Below, one piece after another: positions 18,601 through 25,701 of a DNA stretch of 25,863 nucleotides (the stretch's first letter is position 1; the number at the start of each line of letters is the position of its first letter). The stretch covers positions 1 to 25,863 of the forward strand of contig CAMPJJ010000083.1 in the NCBI GenBank assembly GCA_946886855.1. The letters are read 5' to 3'. The DNA is from an uncultured Roseateles sp. (GTDB taxonomy: Bacteria > Pseudomonadota > Gammaproteobacteria > Burkholderiales > Burkholderiaceae). Both the position numbers and the translations under genes were made by a program. A model generated the notes under the pieces. That model did not search any database. It saw nothing but the letters and a program-made list of their open reading frames with translations, and had not been told where the DNA came from.

Positions 18601-20043
18601 TGACACTCGGCGCACGTCGACGAAGTGCCCTTCCATCGCGGCGGCGGCAGCCATCGCGGGGCTCACCAGGTGGGTGCGGCCGCCGGCGCCCTGCCGGCCT
18701 TCGAAATTGCGGTTGCTGGTGGAGGCGCAGCGCTCGCCCGGCTCCAGCCGGTCGGCGTTCATCGCCAGGCACATCGAGCAACCCGGCTCGCGCCATTCGA
18801 AGCCTGCGGCCTTGAAGATCTGGTCGAGTCCTTCGGCCTCGGCCTGCGCCTTCACCAGGCCCGAGCCCGGCACCACCATCGCCAGCTTCACGTTGCCGGC
18901 GACGCGGCCGCCCAGGCGCTTCACGACGGCCGCGGCCTCGCGCATGTCCTCGATGCGGCTGTTGGTGCAGCTGCCGATGAAGACCTTGTCGATGCGGATG
19001 TCGTTGATCGCCTTGTTGGGCTCCAGCGCCATGTACTGCAGGGCGCGCTCGATGGCGCCGCGCTTGACGGCGTCCTTCTCCTTGTCGGGATCGGGCACGC
19101 GGTCGTCGATGGACAGGACCATCTCGGGCGAGGTGCCCCAGGTGACCTGCGGCCGGATCTGCGCGGCGTCGAGCTCGACGACCGCGTCGAACGTCGCGCC
19201 GGCGTCCGTGTGCAGCGTGCGCCAGTACTGCACGGCCTGGTCCCATTCGACGCCCGTCGGCGTGAACGGACGGCCCTTGACGTACTGCAGCGTCGTCTCG
19301 TCGACGGCGATCAGGCCGGCGCGCGCGCCCGCCTCGATCGCCATGTTGCAGACGGTCATGCGGCCTTCCATCGACAGGGCGCGGATGGCGCTGCCGGCGA
19401 ACTCGATCGTGTAGCCGGTGCCGCCGGCGGTGCCGATGCGGCCGATGATCGCCAGCACGATGTCCTTGGCGCCGACGCCGGGCATGACCTGACCCTCGAC
19501 CTTGATCAGCAGGTTCTTCGCCTTCTTGGCCAGCAGCGTCTGCGTGGCCAGCACATGCTCGACCTCGGACGTGCCGATGCCGTGGGCCAGCGCGCCGAAG
19601 GCGCCGTGCGTGGACGTGTGGCTGTCGCCGCAGACCACGGTCATGCCGGGCAGCGTGGCGCCCTGCTCCGGTCCGATCACGTGGACGATGCCCTGGCGCT
19701 TGTCGTTCATCTTGAACTGCGTGATGCCGAAGCGGTCGCAGTTCCTGTCCAGCGTGTCGACCTGCAGGCGCGACACCGGATCGGCGATGCCCTGGCTGCG
19801 ATCGGTCGTGGGCACGTTGTGGTCGCTGACGGCCAGGTTGGCCGACAGGCGCCAGACCTTGCGGCCGGCCAGGTCCAGGCCTTCGAAGGCCTGGGGGCTG
19901 GTGACCTCGTGGACGAGGTGGCGGTCGATGTAGAGGACGGACGTGCCGTCTTCCTCGGTGTGCACCACGTGCTCGTCCCAGAGCTTGTCGTAGAGGGTGC
20001 GCGGCGCACCGGCGTGGGCGGCGTTGGAGATGTTGGCGGTCAT
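18598..20043 (-). CDS. leuC: 3-isopropylmalate dehydratase large subunit
   Basis: 481 residues from the chosen start, close to LeuC (about 470). Aconitase-family subunit that holds the [4Fe-4S] cluster; the ligands are C359 in GSCTNSR and C422/C425 in GCSMC. The substrate-binding [13 protein letters not shown] (138-150) is intact. The frame stays open to 20094, but the family begins at [12 protein letters not shown], and the ATG at 20043 (MTANISN) has GGAG 9 nt upstream. An ATG at 20058 is possible but less well supported. The last codon is followed by the TGA that forms the edge of the downstream repeat element. A LysR-type gene lies upstream on the same strand. Confidence 0.96.
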   Translation of the reverse strand: MTANISNAAHAGAPRTLYDKLWDEHVVHTEEDGTSVLYIDRHLVHEVTSPQAFEGLDLAGRKVWRLSANLAVSDHNVPTTDRSQGIADPVSRLQVDTLDRNCDRFGITQFKMNDKRQGIVHVIGPEQGATLPGMTVVCGDSHTSTHGAFGALAHGIGTSEVEHVLATQTLLAKKAKNLLIKVEGQVMPGVGAKDIVLAIIGRIGTAGGTGYTIEFAGSAIRALSMEGRMTVCNMAIEAGARAGLIAVDETTLQYVKGRPFTPTGVEWDQAVQYWRTLHTDAGATFDAVVELDAAQIRPQVTWGTSPEMVLSIDDRVPDPDKEKDAVKRGAIERALQYMALEPNKAINDIRIDKVFIGSCTNSRIEDMREAAAVVKRLGGRVAGNVKLAMVVPGSGLVKAQAEAEGLDQIFKAAGFEWREPGCSMCLAMNADRLEPGERCASTSNRNFEGRQGAGGRTHLVSPAMAAAAAMEGHFVDVRRVS

Positions 20044-20059
20044 GGGAGGGCTCTCCATC

Positions 20060-20083
20060 ACTTCAGGGAAAACTTCAGGGGAA
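20060..20083 (-). repeat. 12-bp tandem repeats in the leuC leader
   Basis: ACTTCAGGGAAA (20060-20071) and ACTTCAGGGGAA (20072-20083) are adjacent with one mismatch; a degenerate third copy follows at 20084-20095. They lie 17-40 bp upstream of the leuC ATG, in the leader or the spacer of its promoter. The 12-bp period keeps the frame of the upstream extension (SPEV-FPEV) if an earlier start were used. Confidence 0.7.
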
Positions 20084-20086
20084 ACT

Positions 20087-20105
20087 TTGAGCAAGGGCGG
20101 CTCAA
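20087..20105. promoter_or_regulatory. Perfect dyad upstream of leuC, candidate operator
   Basis: TTGAGC and GCTCAA are perfect 6-bp inverted arms around a 7-bp centre (AAGGGCG). The site is 44-62 bp upstream of the leuC ATG and 23 bp beyond the end of the lysR gene. LysR-family proteins bind dyads of this size, though the inner pair spaced by 11 bases here is A-N11-T, not the textbook T-N11-A. The regulator is unknown; the neighbouring LysR protein is the obvious candidate. Confidence 0.45.
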
Positions 20106-20127
20106 CCGGCTGCGGACGATGGAGCGC

Positions 20128-21081
20128 TCACTTCGAGCCGGCCTTGGCAACGGGAATGGCCGGGGTTGCGGTCGCCCCCGCGGCGGCGGCCTCCTTGGCG
20201 GCCGGGCACAGCGCGTCGACGAAGCGCTGGACGACGGTCGGCAGGCGCTCCTGGCGGGCCACCCCCAGAACATAGTCGCGCTGGGCCCAGGCTTCATCCA
20301 GGGTCAGGCGCTTGACGTCGAAGACCTGCGCGAAGCGGCGCGACGGCGCGTCGGGCAGCACCGCGACGCCCAGGCCGGCCTCGACCAGCTGCGCGATCGC
20401 GTCGAAGCCGCGCACCTGCAGCCGCGCCTTGAGCGTGCGGCCGCGGGTCATGGCTTCCTGCATCATCAATTCCTGCGCCGCGGCGCCGCCGTGCAGACCG
20501 ACGAGGTCATGGTCCAGCAAGTCGTCGAAGCTGACGGACTCGCGCCCGGCGAGTTCGTGTCCGGCCGGCACCAGCACGGCGAGGCGGCCGGTGCGGTAGG
20601 ACCAGGTCTGCAGGCGGTTGTCGAGCAGCGGCGTCGTGAAGACGCCGACATCGGCGCGACCTTCCGCGACGGCGGCCTGCACCTCGGCGCTGGTCTGGTC
20701 CTCGAGGCTGATGCGGATCTGCGGATGGGCTTGCGAGAACGCGGCCAGGTCGGGCGGCAGCGCTTCAGCGATCGCGCCGGCGTTCGCGGCGATGCGCAGG
20801 TGTCCCTTGATGCCGCGGGCGAATTCGACGACTTCGCTCTCGAGCGCATGCAGCGACGCATGCAGCGACCGGATGTGGCGGACCAGCGCGCGGCAGGCCT
20901 CGGTGGGCTCGACGCCGCGGGCGCGACGCTCGAACAGCTGCACCCCCAGGCGCGTCTCCAGGTCCGAGATCCGCTTGCTGGCCGCGGCCAGCGCCAGGTG
21001 CTCGCGCTCGGCCCCGCGGGTCATGGATCGAGTCTGTTCGATCGCCAGCACGAGATTCAAGGTGGTGAGGTCGAGGCGCAT
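20128..21081 (-). CDS. LysR-type transcriptional regulator
   Basis: 317 residues, normal for LysR proteins. The N-terminal winged helix-turn-helix (about 5-64) contains the typical HLALAAASKRISDLETRLGVQLFERRARGVEPT. The effector-binding domain (about 92-295) follows from GHLRIAANAGAIA, and an Ala/Pro-rich tail ends the protein. The effector cannot be read from sequence. It is upstream of leuC on the same strand (84-bp gap), a common position for a LysR gene in Burkholderiales, so control of the leucine operon is a reasonable guess. It is also divergent from the LPMO gene, so control of that gene is possible. SD is weak before the ATG. Confidence 0.93.
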   Translation of the reverse strand: MRLDLTTLNLVLAIEQTRSMTRGAEREHLALAAASKRISDLETRLGVQLFERRARGVEPTEACRALVRHIRSLHASLHALESEVVEFARGIKGHLRIAANAGAIAEALPPDLAAFSQAHPQIRISLEDQTSAEVQAAVAEGRADVGVFTTPLLDNRLQTWSYRTGRLAVLVPAGHELAGRESVSFDDLLDHDLVGLHGGAAAQELMMQEAMTRGRTLKARLQVRGFDAIAQLVEAGLGVAVLPDAPSRRFAQVFDVKRLTLDEAWAQRDYVLGVARQERLPTVVQRFVDALCPAAKEAAAAGATATPAIPVAKAGSK

Positions 21082-21142
21082 GGTATGGCGGCAGCTGGGT
21101 TGAACTGTAGCCTTCGCTCAGAGAGCAAGACTGCGGCCGTTC

Positions 21143-21171
21143 ATGATAATCCCTTCGCCTGAAACGAAAGC
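21143..21171 (-). promoter_or_regulatory. Candidate lysR promoter with a LysR-type box
   Basis: On the minus strand a -10-like TATCAT (21143-21148) and a poor -35, GCTTTC (21166-21171), are 17 bp apart. Between and over them lies TTCG-CCTGAAA-CGAA (21154-21168), a dyad whose inner part is T-N11-A, the generic LysR binding pattern. The placement fits autoregulation and could also affect the divergent LPMO gene. Confidence 0.35.
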
Positions 21172-21209
21172 TAGAAAATCTTCAGCGACGGCCGTTACGC
21201 AGATGTGGC

Positions 21210-21238
21210 TTGTTTTGGTATTTATCAGGTCCTATGGT
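21210..21238 (+). promoter_or_regulatory. Candidate sigma70 promoter of the LPMO gene
   Basis: TTGTTT (21210-21215) and TATGGT (21233-21238) are separated by 17 bp in the most AT-rich stretch of the lysR-LPMO gap. The predicted start near 21245 would give a leader of about 60 nt that contains the two hairpins described separately. Confidence 0.5.
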
Positions 21239-21250
21239 GGTACTTCTTTG

Positions 21251-21298
21251 GTGCGATGTCGGGCCCATCGCACTGAAGCGTTCATCCCAACACTTCAG
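21251..21298 (+). promoter_or_regulatory. Two inverted repeats in the LPMO leader, the second touching the ribosome site
   Basis: GTGCGATG / CATCGCAC (21251-21258 with 21266-21273) is a perfect 8-bp inverted repeat with a 7-nt loop. CTGAAG / CTTCAG (21273-21278 with 21293-21298) is a second, 6-bp pair whose 3' arm overlaps the AG of the AGGAG ribosome site (21297-21301). The first could be an operator just downstream of the promoter or an mRNA hairpin; the second could dampen translation. Pairing is seen directly, function is inferred. Confidence 0.45.
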
Positions 21299-21307
21299 GA
21301 GACTTGA

Positions 21308-22471
21308 ATGACTGTCCGAGCCCGATCCGCCGGTGCCGCCGCGCTGGCCACACTCTCGACCGCCCTGACCGCTGGCCTGGCCGCCGTGCTGACACCCAGC
21401 GCTGTGTTCGCCCACGGCGCGCCGGAGTTCCCGATTTCGCGCCAGTACAACTGCTACAAGAACCCGTCGCTGCCGGCCTGTCAGGCCGCGATCGCGTTCG
21501 GCGGGGAGCAGGCGATCTACGACTGGAACGGCGTCAACCAGGCCGCCGCCAACGGCAACCACAAGGCGGTGGTGCCCGACCTCAAGATCTGCGCCGGCGG
21601 GCAGGAGAAGTTCAAGGGCTTCGACCTGGCCCGCGCCGATTGGCCGAGCACGGCCTACTCGCCGGGGGCCGACGGCAAGTACGAGTACCGCTACAACGCC
21701 ACCGCACCGCACAGCTCGTTGAACTGGACCTTCTTCATGACGCGCGACGGCTGGAATCCGACCAGCTCGCCCTTGCGCTGGTCGGATCTGGAACAGGTGC
21801 AGCAACTCGGCCCGGACCAGATCGTCACGGTGGGCAAGACCTACACGATGAAGCTGAGCCTGCCGCGCCGCACCGGCAAGCACGTGCTGTTCTCGGCCTG
21901 GCAGCGGGCGGACAGCACCGAAGCCTTCTACGCCTGCTCGGACGTGGACTTCGGCGGCGGCACGACGCCGCCCGGCACGCCGTCGGGACTGAAGCAGATC
22001 GGCCAGGTCTCGGCGGCGCAGGACCTGCCGTCGGGCAGCCAGGTCAAGCTGCGCGTGTTCAACAGCGCGGGCAACGACCTGGAGACCATCTCGGTGGCGC
22101 TGACCACGGCGGCGACCAAGGCCGCGTGGTTGGGCCAGATCGCGACCAAGGTCAACCAGACATCGGGCTACCTGAAGGTCGGCACCCTGCAAGGCGGCAG
22201 CGTCGTCGTTCCAGGAGGCGCGACGGTGATGGACGTCTATCTGCAGAACGCCAGTTCGGGCGCAAGCTACGCGCTGGACGTGATCCTGCCGGCGACGCCC
22301 CCGACCAACCCGCCGGGCGGCACGCCTGCATGGGCGGAAGGGTCGAGCTACACCGCCGGGCAGATCGTGAGCTATCAGGGCAAGCAGTACCGCTGTCTGC
22401 AGGCGCACACGGCCTGGGCCGGCGCAGGCTGGAATCCGGCGTCGTCGCCGACACTCTGGCAGGCGGTCTGA
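21308..22471 (+). CDS. Secreted AA10 lytic polysaccharide monooxygenase with chitin-binding module (GbpA-like)
   Basis: 387 residues. The signal peptide (1-35) ends SAVFA, so the mature protein starts with His36 (HGAPEFPISR), which with H135 (NATAPHSSLNW) forms the copper histidine brace of AA10 LPMOs. Such enzymes cleave chitin or cellulose oxidatively; the chitin side is favoured by the other domains. The catalytic domain runs to about 216 (AFYACSDVDF). Residues about 228-327 resemble the GbpA second domain, and about 340-387 is a CBM5/12-type chitin-binding module (WAEGSSYTAGQIVSYQGKQYRC...WNPASSPTLWQ). AGGAG lies 6 nt before the ATG. It is the only plus-strand gene in the window, divergent from lysR and convergent with the kinase gene 20 bp away. 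Export by type II secretion is likely. Confidence 0.95.
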   Translation: MTVRARSAGAAALATLSTALTAGLAAVLTPSAVFAHGAPEFPISRQYNCYKNPSLPACQAAIAFGGEQAIYDWNGVNQAAANGNHKAVVPDLKICAGGQEKFKGFDLARADWPSTAYSPGADGKYEYRYNATAPHSSLNWTFFMTRDGWNPTSSPLRWSDLEQVQQLGPDQIVTVGKTYTMKLSLPRRTGKHVLFSAWQRADSTEAFYACSDVDFGGGTTPPGTPSGLKQIGQVSAAQDLPSGSQVKLRVFNSAGNDLETISVALTTAATKAAWLGQIATKVNQTSGYLKVGTLQGGSVVVPGGATVMDVYLQNASSGASYALDVILPATPPTNPPGGTPAWAEGSSYTAGQIVSYQGKQYRCLQAHTAWAGAGWNPASSPTLWQAV

Positions 22472-22491
22472 GCGTGTAGCTCCGGTGCGTG

Positions 22492-23259
22492 TCAGGAGTC
22501 CGCGGGACCGGACTTCTGATTCGTCGGGCACACGATGTCCAGCCATCCACCCGCCAGACGTTGGATGTGCGGGTGGACGCTGGAGCCTGCGGCGCGGACA
22601 TCGAACAGCACCTCCTCGCGACGCTGAACACGCGCGAGCGAAAAGCCAAGTCGGCCGTCGAGGCTGTTGTCGAACATCAAGGTCGCATCGGCCAGCGGTG
22701 CCGCGTGCCCGATCGCCGCACGCGTGCGCGGGAATCGCGTCTGAAGCTTGCGGAGCGGCACGTTGTGCCCACCCTGCTCGACGCGTTGCGCCACCCGCGT
22801 CACGGACAGATTCACATGCGCCAGGCCGACGAAGACCAGCACCACGAAATAGCCCTCGTTCTGCATCTCCGCGATGTCGTCTGCCTTCGACTCGATCCGT
22901 CCATCGGGATGTCGGACGTAGTGCGAGAACACCGTTTCGAAAGCGAAGGGCAAGCCGTCGCGCATGACGAGCGTCTTGAAGGCGCGAACGCCTTCCTGCG
23001 ACAGGCGAGCCCAACGGTCGTCGTCGTTGCGCAGCCTCTGCGCCCACGCCGGGAGCGGCGATTCATTGGGCAGGATCGACGAGGTCAGGTTATCCGCATT
23101 GATCAGCGGCATCTGCAGGGTCGGCCCCAGTTTGTCGCGCCACAGCGTGGACTTCCCCGATCCGTTGTGTCCGGCCAGCACGATGGCCATGGGCTTTGTC
23201 TGCCCTTTTCCCAGACCTTTGAGCAGCCCGGACAAGGACGGCGGAACCTGTCCGGTCAC
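22492..23259 (-). CDS. Zeta-toxin-like P-loop kinase
   Basis: 255 residues. Walker A is GHNGSGKST (30-38, K36), followed by INAD (53-56), FAFETVFSH (105-113) and the basic RVAQRVEQGGHNVP (155-168), then FDNSLDGR (196-203). This motif order is that of the small Zeta-toxin/AAA family, in which the Asp of NAD and the arginines serve substrate phosphorylation. Zeta toxins phosphorylate UDP-N-acetylglucosamine, but many members of this subgroup are of unknown substrate. It starts with GTG (23257-23259) overlapping the stop of the upstream small gene as GTGA; there is no SD, so coupling is likely. M24 (23190) is an alternative start just before the P-loop. The last ~50 residues match nothing I know. 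Confidence 0.85.
   Translation of the reverse strand: MTGQVPPSLSGLLKGLGKGQTKPMAIVLAGHNGSGKSTLWRDKLGPTLQMPLINADNLTSSILPNESPLPAWAQRLRNDDDRWARLSQEGVRAFKTLVMRDGLPFAFETVFSHYVRHPDGRIESKADDIAEMQNEGYFVVLVFVGLAHVNLSVTRVAQRVEQGGHNVPLRKLQTRFPRTRAAIGHAAPLADATLMFDNSLDGRLGFSLARVQRREEVLFDVRAAGSSVHPHIQRLAGGWLDIVCPTNQKSGPADS
22495..22516. terminator. Hairpin in the 20-bp LPMO/kinase convergence, overlapping the kinase 3' end
   Basis: AGTCCG (22497-22502) pairs with CGGACT (22509-22514) around a 6-nt loop, extendable with a G-U pair. On the plus strand the tail is TCTGATTCG, poor in T, and on the minus strand the kinase stop follows. It is the only structure available to end the LPMO message near its gene, so at best a weak terminator. 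Confidence 0.3.
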
Positions 23260-23621
23260 TTGTTCGTCAGAGCCTGGAAACGGCCATGGACCAGACGACC
23301 TCGCTCGCGTTTGCCATCGGCCGACTTCCGCACCAGGATCGACGGATCACTGGGGTCGGCGGAATAGACGAAGCTGATGTTGGCACCCGGCGGGAACACC
23401 GTCTTGCGCGACACCCCCGGCTTTTCCAGCGCCTCACCGACCTTCTTCATCAAGCTGCTGGTCTGCTCGTCGCGCTTGGTGCGCTTGACGGGGATGAAGC
23501 TGCCGCTGGAGGTATCAACGAGCGCCATGCCGCCCGAGAACACGGCTACGGCCGTGCCCTTGACCGTCAACGGCTTGACAGACTTCTGCGGATCGGACTT
23601 CTTGAGAGAGGTGGTAGCCAT
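23256..23621 (-). CDS. Small basic protein of unknown family, partner of the Zeta-like kinase
   Basis: 121 residues from the ATG at 23621 (MATTSLKKSDPQ...); a GTG at 23654 would add 11 residues. I do not recognise the family. It is strongly basic and lysine/arginine rich, with a short beta-like core (LTVKGTAVAVFSGGMALVDTSSGSFIPVK, described in two parts: about 18-30 and 31-46), a basic helix (SSLMKKVGEALEK, 55-67), and a C-terminal basic tail. No helix-turn-helix, signal peptide or membrane segment is visible. Its stop overlaps the GTG of the kinase, so the two are probably made together. An antitoxin or regulatory partner is the obvious hypothesis; its positive charge is unlike Epsilon-type antitoxins. 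SD is weak. Confidence 0.7.
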   Translation of the reverse strand: MATTSLKKSDPQKSVKPLTVKGTAVAVFSGGMALVDTSSGSFIPVKRTKRDEQTSSLMKKVGEALEKPGVSRKTVFPPGANISFVYSADPSDPSILVRKSADGKRERGRLVHGRFQALTNK

Positions 23622-23659
23622 GGCGTGCGGCGAGAGTGCCAGGAATTGTGCCACTGCGG

Positions 23660-23671
23660 CCGGCGCGCCGG
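23660..23671. promoter_or_regulatory. 12-bp palindrome upstream of the kinase-partner gene
   Basis: CCGGCGCGCCGG is a perfect 12-bp palindrome 38 bp upstream of the ATG at 23621, in the 84-bp gap after the oxidoreductase gene. Self-regulating toxin-antitoxin modules usually have such a site, but GC-rich palindromes also arise by chance in this DNA, so it is only a candidate. Confidence 0.25.
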
Positions 23672-23705
23672 ATCGGGGGACCGGACGCCCAGCCCCGCCA
23701 TCGGC

Positions 23706-25418
23706 TCAGAGCCCCAGCAGCGACTTCCCCACCGCCTCGGCCACCTCGATGCCGTCGACCCCGGCGGACATGATGCCGCCGGCGTAGCCGGCGCCCTCGC
23801 CGGCCGGATACAGGCCGCGGACGTTCAGGCTCTGGTAGTCCTTGCCGCGCGTGATGCGCAGCGGCGAGGACGTGCGCGTCTCGACGCCCGTCAGCACCGC
23901 ATCGTTCATCGCGAAACCGCGGATCTGGCGCTCGAAGGCGGGCAGCGCCTCGCGGATCGCGTCGAGCGCGTACTTCGGCAGGCTGCCCAAGCCCTTCTGC
24001 TGCAGGTCGGTCATCGTGACGCCAGGCTTGTAGCTCGGCTCGACGCTGCCGAGCGCCGTGCTGCGCTGGCGCTTGATGAAGTCGCCCACCAGCGCGGCCG
24101 GCGCCCGGTAGTCGCCTTCGCCGAGCTCATAGGCGCGCGACTCCCAGAAGCGCTGGAACGCGAAGCCGTCGAGCGGGTTGACGGCGCTGCCGTCCTTCTT
24201 GCCGTCCTGCCGGTAGTCCTCGGGCGTGATGCCGACCACGATGCCCGCATTCGCGTTGCGCTCGTTGCGGGAGTACTGGCTCATGCCGTTGGTGACGACG
24301 CGGTTCGGCTCCGACGTCGCCGCGACCACCGTGCCGCCGGGGCACATGCAGAAGCTGTAGACCGCGCGGCCGTTGCCCGCGTGATGGACCAGCTTGTAGT
24401 CCGCCGCGCCGAGGATCGGATGCCCCGCGTTCGGGCCGAAGCGGGCCTTGTCGATGATGGACTGCGGATGCTCGATGCGGTAGCCGATGGAGAAGGGCTT
24501 GGCCTCCATGTGGACGCCGCGCTCGTGGAGCATCGTGAAGGTGTCGCGCGCGCTGTGGCCGAGCGCGATGACGACGTGGTCGGCGCGGAGCTGCTCGCCG
24601 GACGCGAGCGTCACGCCGCGCACGTGCCGCTGGCCGTCGGCATCGGGCTCGATGAGCAGGTCGGTGACCTTCTGCTGGAAGCGGATCTCGCCGCCCAGGC
24701 GCTCGATGTCCGCCCGCATCTTGATGATCATGCTCACCAGGCGGAAGGTGCCGATGTGCGGCTTGCTGACGAAGAGGATCTCCTCCGGCGCGCCGGCCTT
24801 GACGAACTCGGTCAGGACCTTGCGCGTGAGGAAGCGCGGATCGGAGATCTGGCTGTAGAGCTTGCCGTCGGAGAAGGTGCCGGCGCCGCCTTCGCCGAAC
24901 TGGACGTTGGACTCGGGGTCCAGCACGCTTTCGCGCCACAGGCCCCAGGTGTCCTTGGTGCGTTCGCGGACCTGCTTGCCGCGTTCGAGCACGATGGGCC
25001 GCAGGCCCATCTGCGCCAGGATCAGCGCGGCGAAGAGGCCGCAGGGACCGAAGCCGATGACGACGGGACGCAGGCGGCCGCCGACCTCACCGGCGCCGCC
25101 AGCGGCAGGGGCGTAGAAGTCGGCCGGCGCCTGTCCGGCGAACTGGTAGTCGGTGTCGGGCGAGGGCTTGATGTGCGTGTCGCCGGCGTGGCGCTGGAGC
25201 AGCGCGGCTTCGGCGGCGGCATCGCCCCCTCCGTTGATTTCGCAGTCGACGGAATAGATCAGGACCATCGCGGTCTTCTTGCGGGCGTCGTAGCTGCGCT
25301 TGAAGACGGTGAAGGCGGTGAGTTGCGCGTCGGGGATGCCGAGCCGTTCGACGACGGCCGGGCGCAGCGCGTCCTCGGGGTGGTTGAGGGGCAGGCGGAG
25401 TTCGTTGATGCGGATCAT
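23706..25418 (-). CDS. FAD-dependent dehydrogenase, COG2509-type (uncharacterised)
   Basis: 570 residues. An N-terminal domain (about 1-110, MIRINELRLPLNHPEDAL and AFTVFKRSYDARKK) precedes an FAD-binding Rossmann fold starting PVVIGFGPCGLFAALILAQMG (split here as about 118-138). NVQFGEGGAGTFSDGKLYS, then VIALGHSARDTF, HHAGNGRAVYSFCMCPGGTVV and a C-terminal GLYPAGEGAGYAGGIMSAG FAD motif follow. This layout is that of the widely conserved, functionally unassigned COG2509 dehydrogenases. The CMCPGG cysteines may be redox active, which I infer. Substrate and partner are unknown. It lies after a small gene with a terminator, so it should have its own promoter; I could not identify one. Confidence 0.92.
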   Translation of the reverse strand: MIRINELRLPLNHPEDALRPAVVERLGIPDAQLTAFTVFKRSYDARKKTAMVLIYSVDCEINGGGDAAAEAALLQRHAGDTHIKPSPDTDYQFAGQAPADFYAPAAGGAGEVGGRLRPVVIGFGPCGLFAALILAQMGLRPIVLERGKQVRERTKDTWGLWRESVLDPESNVQFGEGGAGTFSDGKLYSQISDPRFLTRKVLTEFVKAGAPEEILFVSKPHIGTFRLVSMIIKMRADIERLGGEIRFQQKVTDLLIEPDADGQRHVRGVTLASGEQLRADHVVIALGHSARDTFTMLHERGVHMEAKPFSIGYRIEHPQSIIDKARFGPNAGHPILGAADYKLVHHAGNGRAVYSFCMCPGGTVVAATSEPNRVVTNGMSQYSRNERNANAGIVVGITPEDYRQDGKKDGSAVNPLDGFAFQRFWESRAYELGEGDYRAPAALVGDFIKRQRSTALGSVEPSYKPGVTMTDLQQKGLGSLPKYALDAIREALPAFERQIRGFAMNDAVLTGVETRTSSPLRITRGKDYQSLNVRGLYPAGEGAGYAGGIMSAGVDGIEVAEAVGKSLLGL

Positions 25419-25466
25419 GGCGATTGATCGGGCGTCGGTGCGAGGGTCACGGGGTGCGCCTCGCTG

Positions 25467-25504
25467 AAAGCAAAACAGGCCCCGCCGGGTGGCATGGGCC
25501 TGTT
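25467..25504 (-). terminator. Strong intrinsic terminator after the 54-residue gene
   Basis: On the minus strand ACAGGCCC and GGGCCTGT form an 8-bp stem (9 bp with a closing A-T pair) with a 13-nt loop, followed by TTTTGCTTT. It begins 33 bp beyond the stop of the small gene at 25537 and ends 48 bp before the dehydrogenase start. Confidence 0.85.
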
Positions 25505-25536
25505 GTCGGATCGATGGGGAGGAACTCCCCGCGACC

Positions 25537-25701
25537 TCAACCCGAGTGCGGACGCTTGCCCGGGTTCTTCTTCGAACGGGTGTGCGAACCGCGCTCGAGG
25601 CTGCTCTTCTGACCGCGATGCGAAGTCACGGTCACGCCCTTGGGCGCGACGGGACGGGGTGCCGCCTTGCGATCGGCTTCGGTGATGATCTTGTTGCCCA
25701 T
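25537..25701 (-). CDS. Small, very basic protein of 54 residues, family unknown
   Basis: The frame begins MGNKIITEADRK and ends KRPHSG, stop TGA. The 54 residues carry 13 Lys/Arg against 3 acidic residues and no cysteine; they have no membrane segment and look disordered. I do not recognise the family. Evidence for a real gene is good: GGAG sits 5 nt before the ATG, codon use fits its neighbours, and a strong intrinsic terminator lies 33 bp after the stop with no other gene between. Its charge suggests nucleic-acid or ribosome binding, but that is speculation. It probably makes its own short transcript, with a promoter in the 160 bp to the right edge, which I could not identify. Confidence 0.72.
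   Translation of the reverse strand: MGNKIITEADRKAAPRPVAPKGVTVTSHRGQKSSLERGSHTRSKKNPGKRPHSG

Noticed and set aside
21304..22479. Second plus-strand frame over the LPMO gene
   Set aside because: No signal peptide or LPMO motifs; the +21308 frame has the histidine brace and the chitin-binding module and a proper ribosome site.
23632..23656. TGGCAC-N6-TGGCA on the minus strand as a sigma54 promoter for the kinase pair
   Set aside because: The GG to GC spacing is one base too long for the -24/-12 consensus, and the second half is TGGCA rather than TTGCA; it is better read as a direct repeat.
23286..25427. Long plus-strand frame opposite the FAD dehydrogenase
   Set aside because: Low-complexity shadow; the minus-strand frame has clear FAD-binding motifs.
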